Source of the DNA: an uncultured Rhodobacter sp.
Lineage (GTDB): Bacteria > Pseudomonadota > Alphaproteobacteria > Rhodobacterales > Rhodobacteraceae
Assembly (NCBI GenBank): GCA_937901435.1
Contig: CALGTJ010000729.1
Span: forward strand, 1-13,667
Reading direction: 5' to 3'
Length of the DNA stretch: 13,667 bases
Shown here: positions 11,949 through 13,667 of the stretch, piece by piece
Numbering within the stretch: position 1 is the stretch's first letter
How the letters are laid out: every line of letters starts with the position of its first letter
The notes under the pieces: generated by a model
Databases searched by the model: none
What the model was told of the DNA's origin: nothing
The model's input: only the letters and a program-made list of their open reading frames with translations
Made by a program: the position numbers and the translations under genes

Positions 11949-13667
11949 AGCGCCCCTCTGCCTTAAGCGCCGCCGGTGTCAAGCCCGAGGGGCGCCAGAA
12001 TATCGGTCAATGCCTCTGTCACGCCCGTGGCCATGCCGCGCCCACCACAGACCATGACGCGCGCGCCCTCGCGGATCAGCCGCGAGACCTCGTGCGCCTC
12101 GGCGCGCAGGGCGTCCTGCACATAGCCCGCCTTGGGACCGCGCGACACCGCCGTCTTTATCCCGGTCAGATGCCCCGTGCGCTGCCAGCCTTCAAGATCC
12201 GGCCCATAGAGAAAGTCGTTTTGCAAATGGCGCATCCCAAAGAACAGATGGATCGGGCGCTGACGGGTATTGCCCCGGATCACCCCCGCCAGAGGTCCGA
12301 TCCCCGTGCCCGCCCCGATCAGGATCAGCGGCACGCGCGCGCGGCCCTGTTTGAACCCCGGATTGGGACGCAGAAACGCTTTGACGCTGTCGCCCGGAGC
12401 AAGCTGTGTCAACAGCGCCGAGCACAGCCCGCCAGGGTGGCGCTTGACGACGATCTCGACAAATCCGTCGCCCCGCGCCGAGGCCAGCGAATAGAGACGC
12501 GGGATCGCAGAGCCTTCTGGCACAATGCCCAGCAGATCACCCGCCTCAAACCGGGCAAAGCCTTGGCCGCCAGCCTTTGCCAGAGCGTCACGCGCGGCAG
12601 GGCAAAGCGCAGAATGGCCGTGGGGGCCTGCATCTCTGCGCCATAATCGCGACGCGACACAAGGGTCAGCGGTTGCGTGGCGGGTGCCACGGGCTGGTGG
12701 GCGAGGTCAAGCGTGATCCCAAGGGCAGCCCCCAGCAGACGACCCCAGCGCGCGAAATCCTGCGCAGACTGGCGGTCGATGGTGTCAAAGGGCATCAGCA
12801 TGGCCCAACCCTGCGCCTCGGCTGCCGCCTGAACCCTTTGGGCATAGGCACAATAGGCCGGATAGCCGCGATCGCCGAACCCAAGCACCGCTATGGATGC
12901 GGATGGGGATCGGGGTGCAGATAGCGGCGGGCCCGAGGCCGCCAGACCATCCAGAAAGCCCTTGGCAGAGGCAGGCGCGTCGCCGTCGCCGTAAGTGGCA
13001 GCCAGCACGATAAACCGCTGCGCCTTGGCAAACCGCGCCGGATCAAAGCCCGTCATAGGGGCGACATGCACTTTTTGCCCCGCCGCGCGCAGCGCCTGAT
13101 GCAAGGTCGCCGCAAAGCCCCATGTACTGCCGCCTTCGCTGCCGACCAGCAGGATCGTTTCGGCCCTTGCTGCGGCGTGATTGCCACTGATGATTGAACG
13201 GATACGCGGCCTGCTGCGCCGTGCGGCCAGCCAGACAAGCGTGCCCGTCACGCCCAGAACCGGCACTCCCAGCGCCATAAGCCCCAGAACCAGTGCCAGA
13301 ACCGGCCCAAACAGACCCGCGCCCTGCCCACCACCCTGGCCGGTGTGCAGCATAGAAATCGTTTCTGACAGACGCTCGCCCGCCGTCAGATCAGCCCAAC
13401 TCAGGACAGCGCCAGAGCCTTGGTCCAGATATCCGGTGCCCAGATCGGTCTTTAGCGTGAACACATCGCTCGCATCCCCCTCATAAGGAAAGTTGAGCGC
13501 GCGCAGATCCGCAACCGGGGTCTGGGTCAGCCGCTTTATGCTGGTGAGGGGCACGCCTGTCTCACCACTCACCTCGGAGGGAAACGCCGGGGCAGAGTCG
13601 GTGACAGGCAAAAGCTCGAACGTCGAGGCCGACATCCACAGGGCCGTGACAGAAGACAGGGCCAGCC
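11929..13667 (-). pseudogene. PepSY-TM / flavodoxin / FAD-NAD(P)H reductase, 5' partial, disrupted by two frameshifts
   Basis: The frame enters from the right edge (LALSSVTALWMSAST) and encodes the end of a PepSY-associated membrane region. The latter has an LHTGQ motif at 96-100 (numbered from Met at 13635) and a helix at about 108-137. A flavodoxin domain follows (about 159-310: LLVGSEGGSTWGF, LAATYGDGDAP, AVLGFGDRGYPAYCAYAQRV). Near 12565-12571 the frame breaks: continuing in the -1 frame restores GQGFARFEAGDLLG, the FAD motif PRLYSLAS, the GGLCS loop and the NAD(P)H segments LILIGAGTGIGPLAG and VMVCGGRGMATG. Near 11981-11982 a second break ends the frame at TAA 11965-11963; correcting it gives PAALKAEGRYVEDVY with TGA at 11931-11929, a CysJ-like end. 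Homologues pass electrons from NAD(P)H through FAD and FMN towards membrane partners and are often tied to iron or flavin metabolism. Uncorrected, translation stops at 12409 with no reductase half. Sequencing error is a serious alternative. Confidence 0.85.

Noticed and set aside
12560..12580. Programmed -1 ribosomal frameshift in the reductase gene
   Set aside because: No X-XXY-YYZ slippery heptamer with a following structure is evident, and a second, opposite shift occurs later; mutation or sequence error explains it better.

Overview
The window is GC-rich, tightly packed bacterial DNA. The protein families and gene order suggest an alphaproteobacterium, most likely Rhodobacterales (Roseobacter-like): a six-gene Mrp antiporter operon whose first gene is an A+B fusion, a SulP carrier very similar to those I recall from that group, and a PepSY-flavodoxin reductase next to apbE. 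This placement is inference from protein appearance, not from a search. No rRNA, tRNA, CRISPR array, transposase or phage gene is visible.

Layout, left to right. Positions 1-238 (minus) hold the N-terminus of a LysE/RhtB-type exporter. Positions 365-1399 (minus) encode a stand-alone helical-repeat (TPR-like) protein. Next comes about 440 bp without a convincing gene, bounded by two short tandem repeats. Positions 1844-3304 (minus) are nnr, the bifunctional NAD(P)HX repair enzyme. It is followed 52 bp away on the same strand by a SulP anion carrier lacking a STAS domain (3357-4622). A 310-bp divergent intergenic region (4623-4932) carries an unusual 11-bp tandem repeat and a candidate promoter or operator. 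It leads into the plus-strand operon mnhA(B)-C-D-E-F-G (4933-10982), whose genes overlap by 4 bp or are separated by 1 bp. Convergent to it with only 9 bp between lie apbE (10992-11948, minus) and, upstream of apbE, a PepSY/flavodoxin/FAD/NAD(P)H reductase that runs off the right edge (11929-13667, minus).

How the genes work together. The Mrp operon makes a multi-subunit Na+(K+)/H+ antiporter for pH and sodium homeostasis, and the divergent SulP carrier could use the resulting ion gradients (inference). The ApbE and PepSY-reductase genes form a flavin electron-transfer module. The reductase is broken by two one-base indels relative to its own conserved reading: a missing base near 12565-12571 and an extra base near 11981-11982. 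The second hides a CysJ-like C-terminus ending in VEDVY that would overlap the start of apbE.

The most unusual structural theme is a set of short tandem repeats with different unit lengths (11, 12, 15 and 17 bp), all at gene edges or in a gene's tail: upstream of the TPR gene, across the nnr stop codon, between sulP and mnhA, and inside the C-terminal tail of mnhC. I did not find a clear new multigene system. The strongest leads are the doubly frameshifted reductase, the repeat-encoded acidic tail of MnhC and the repeat array between sulP and mnhA.
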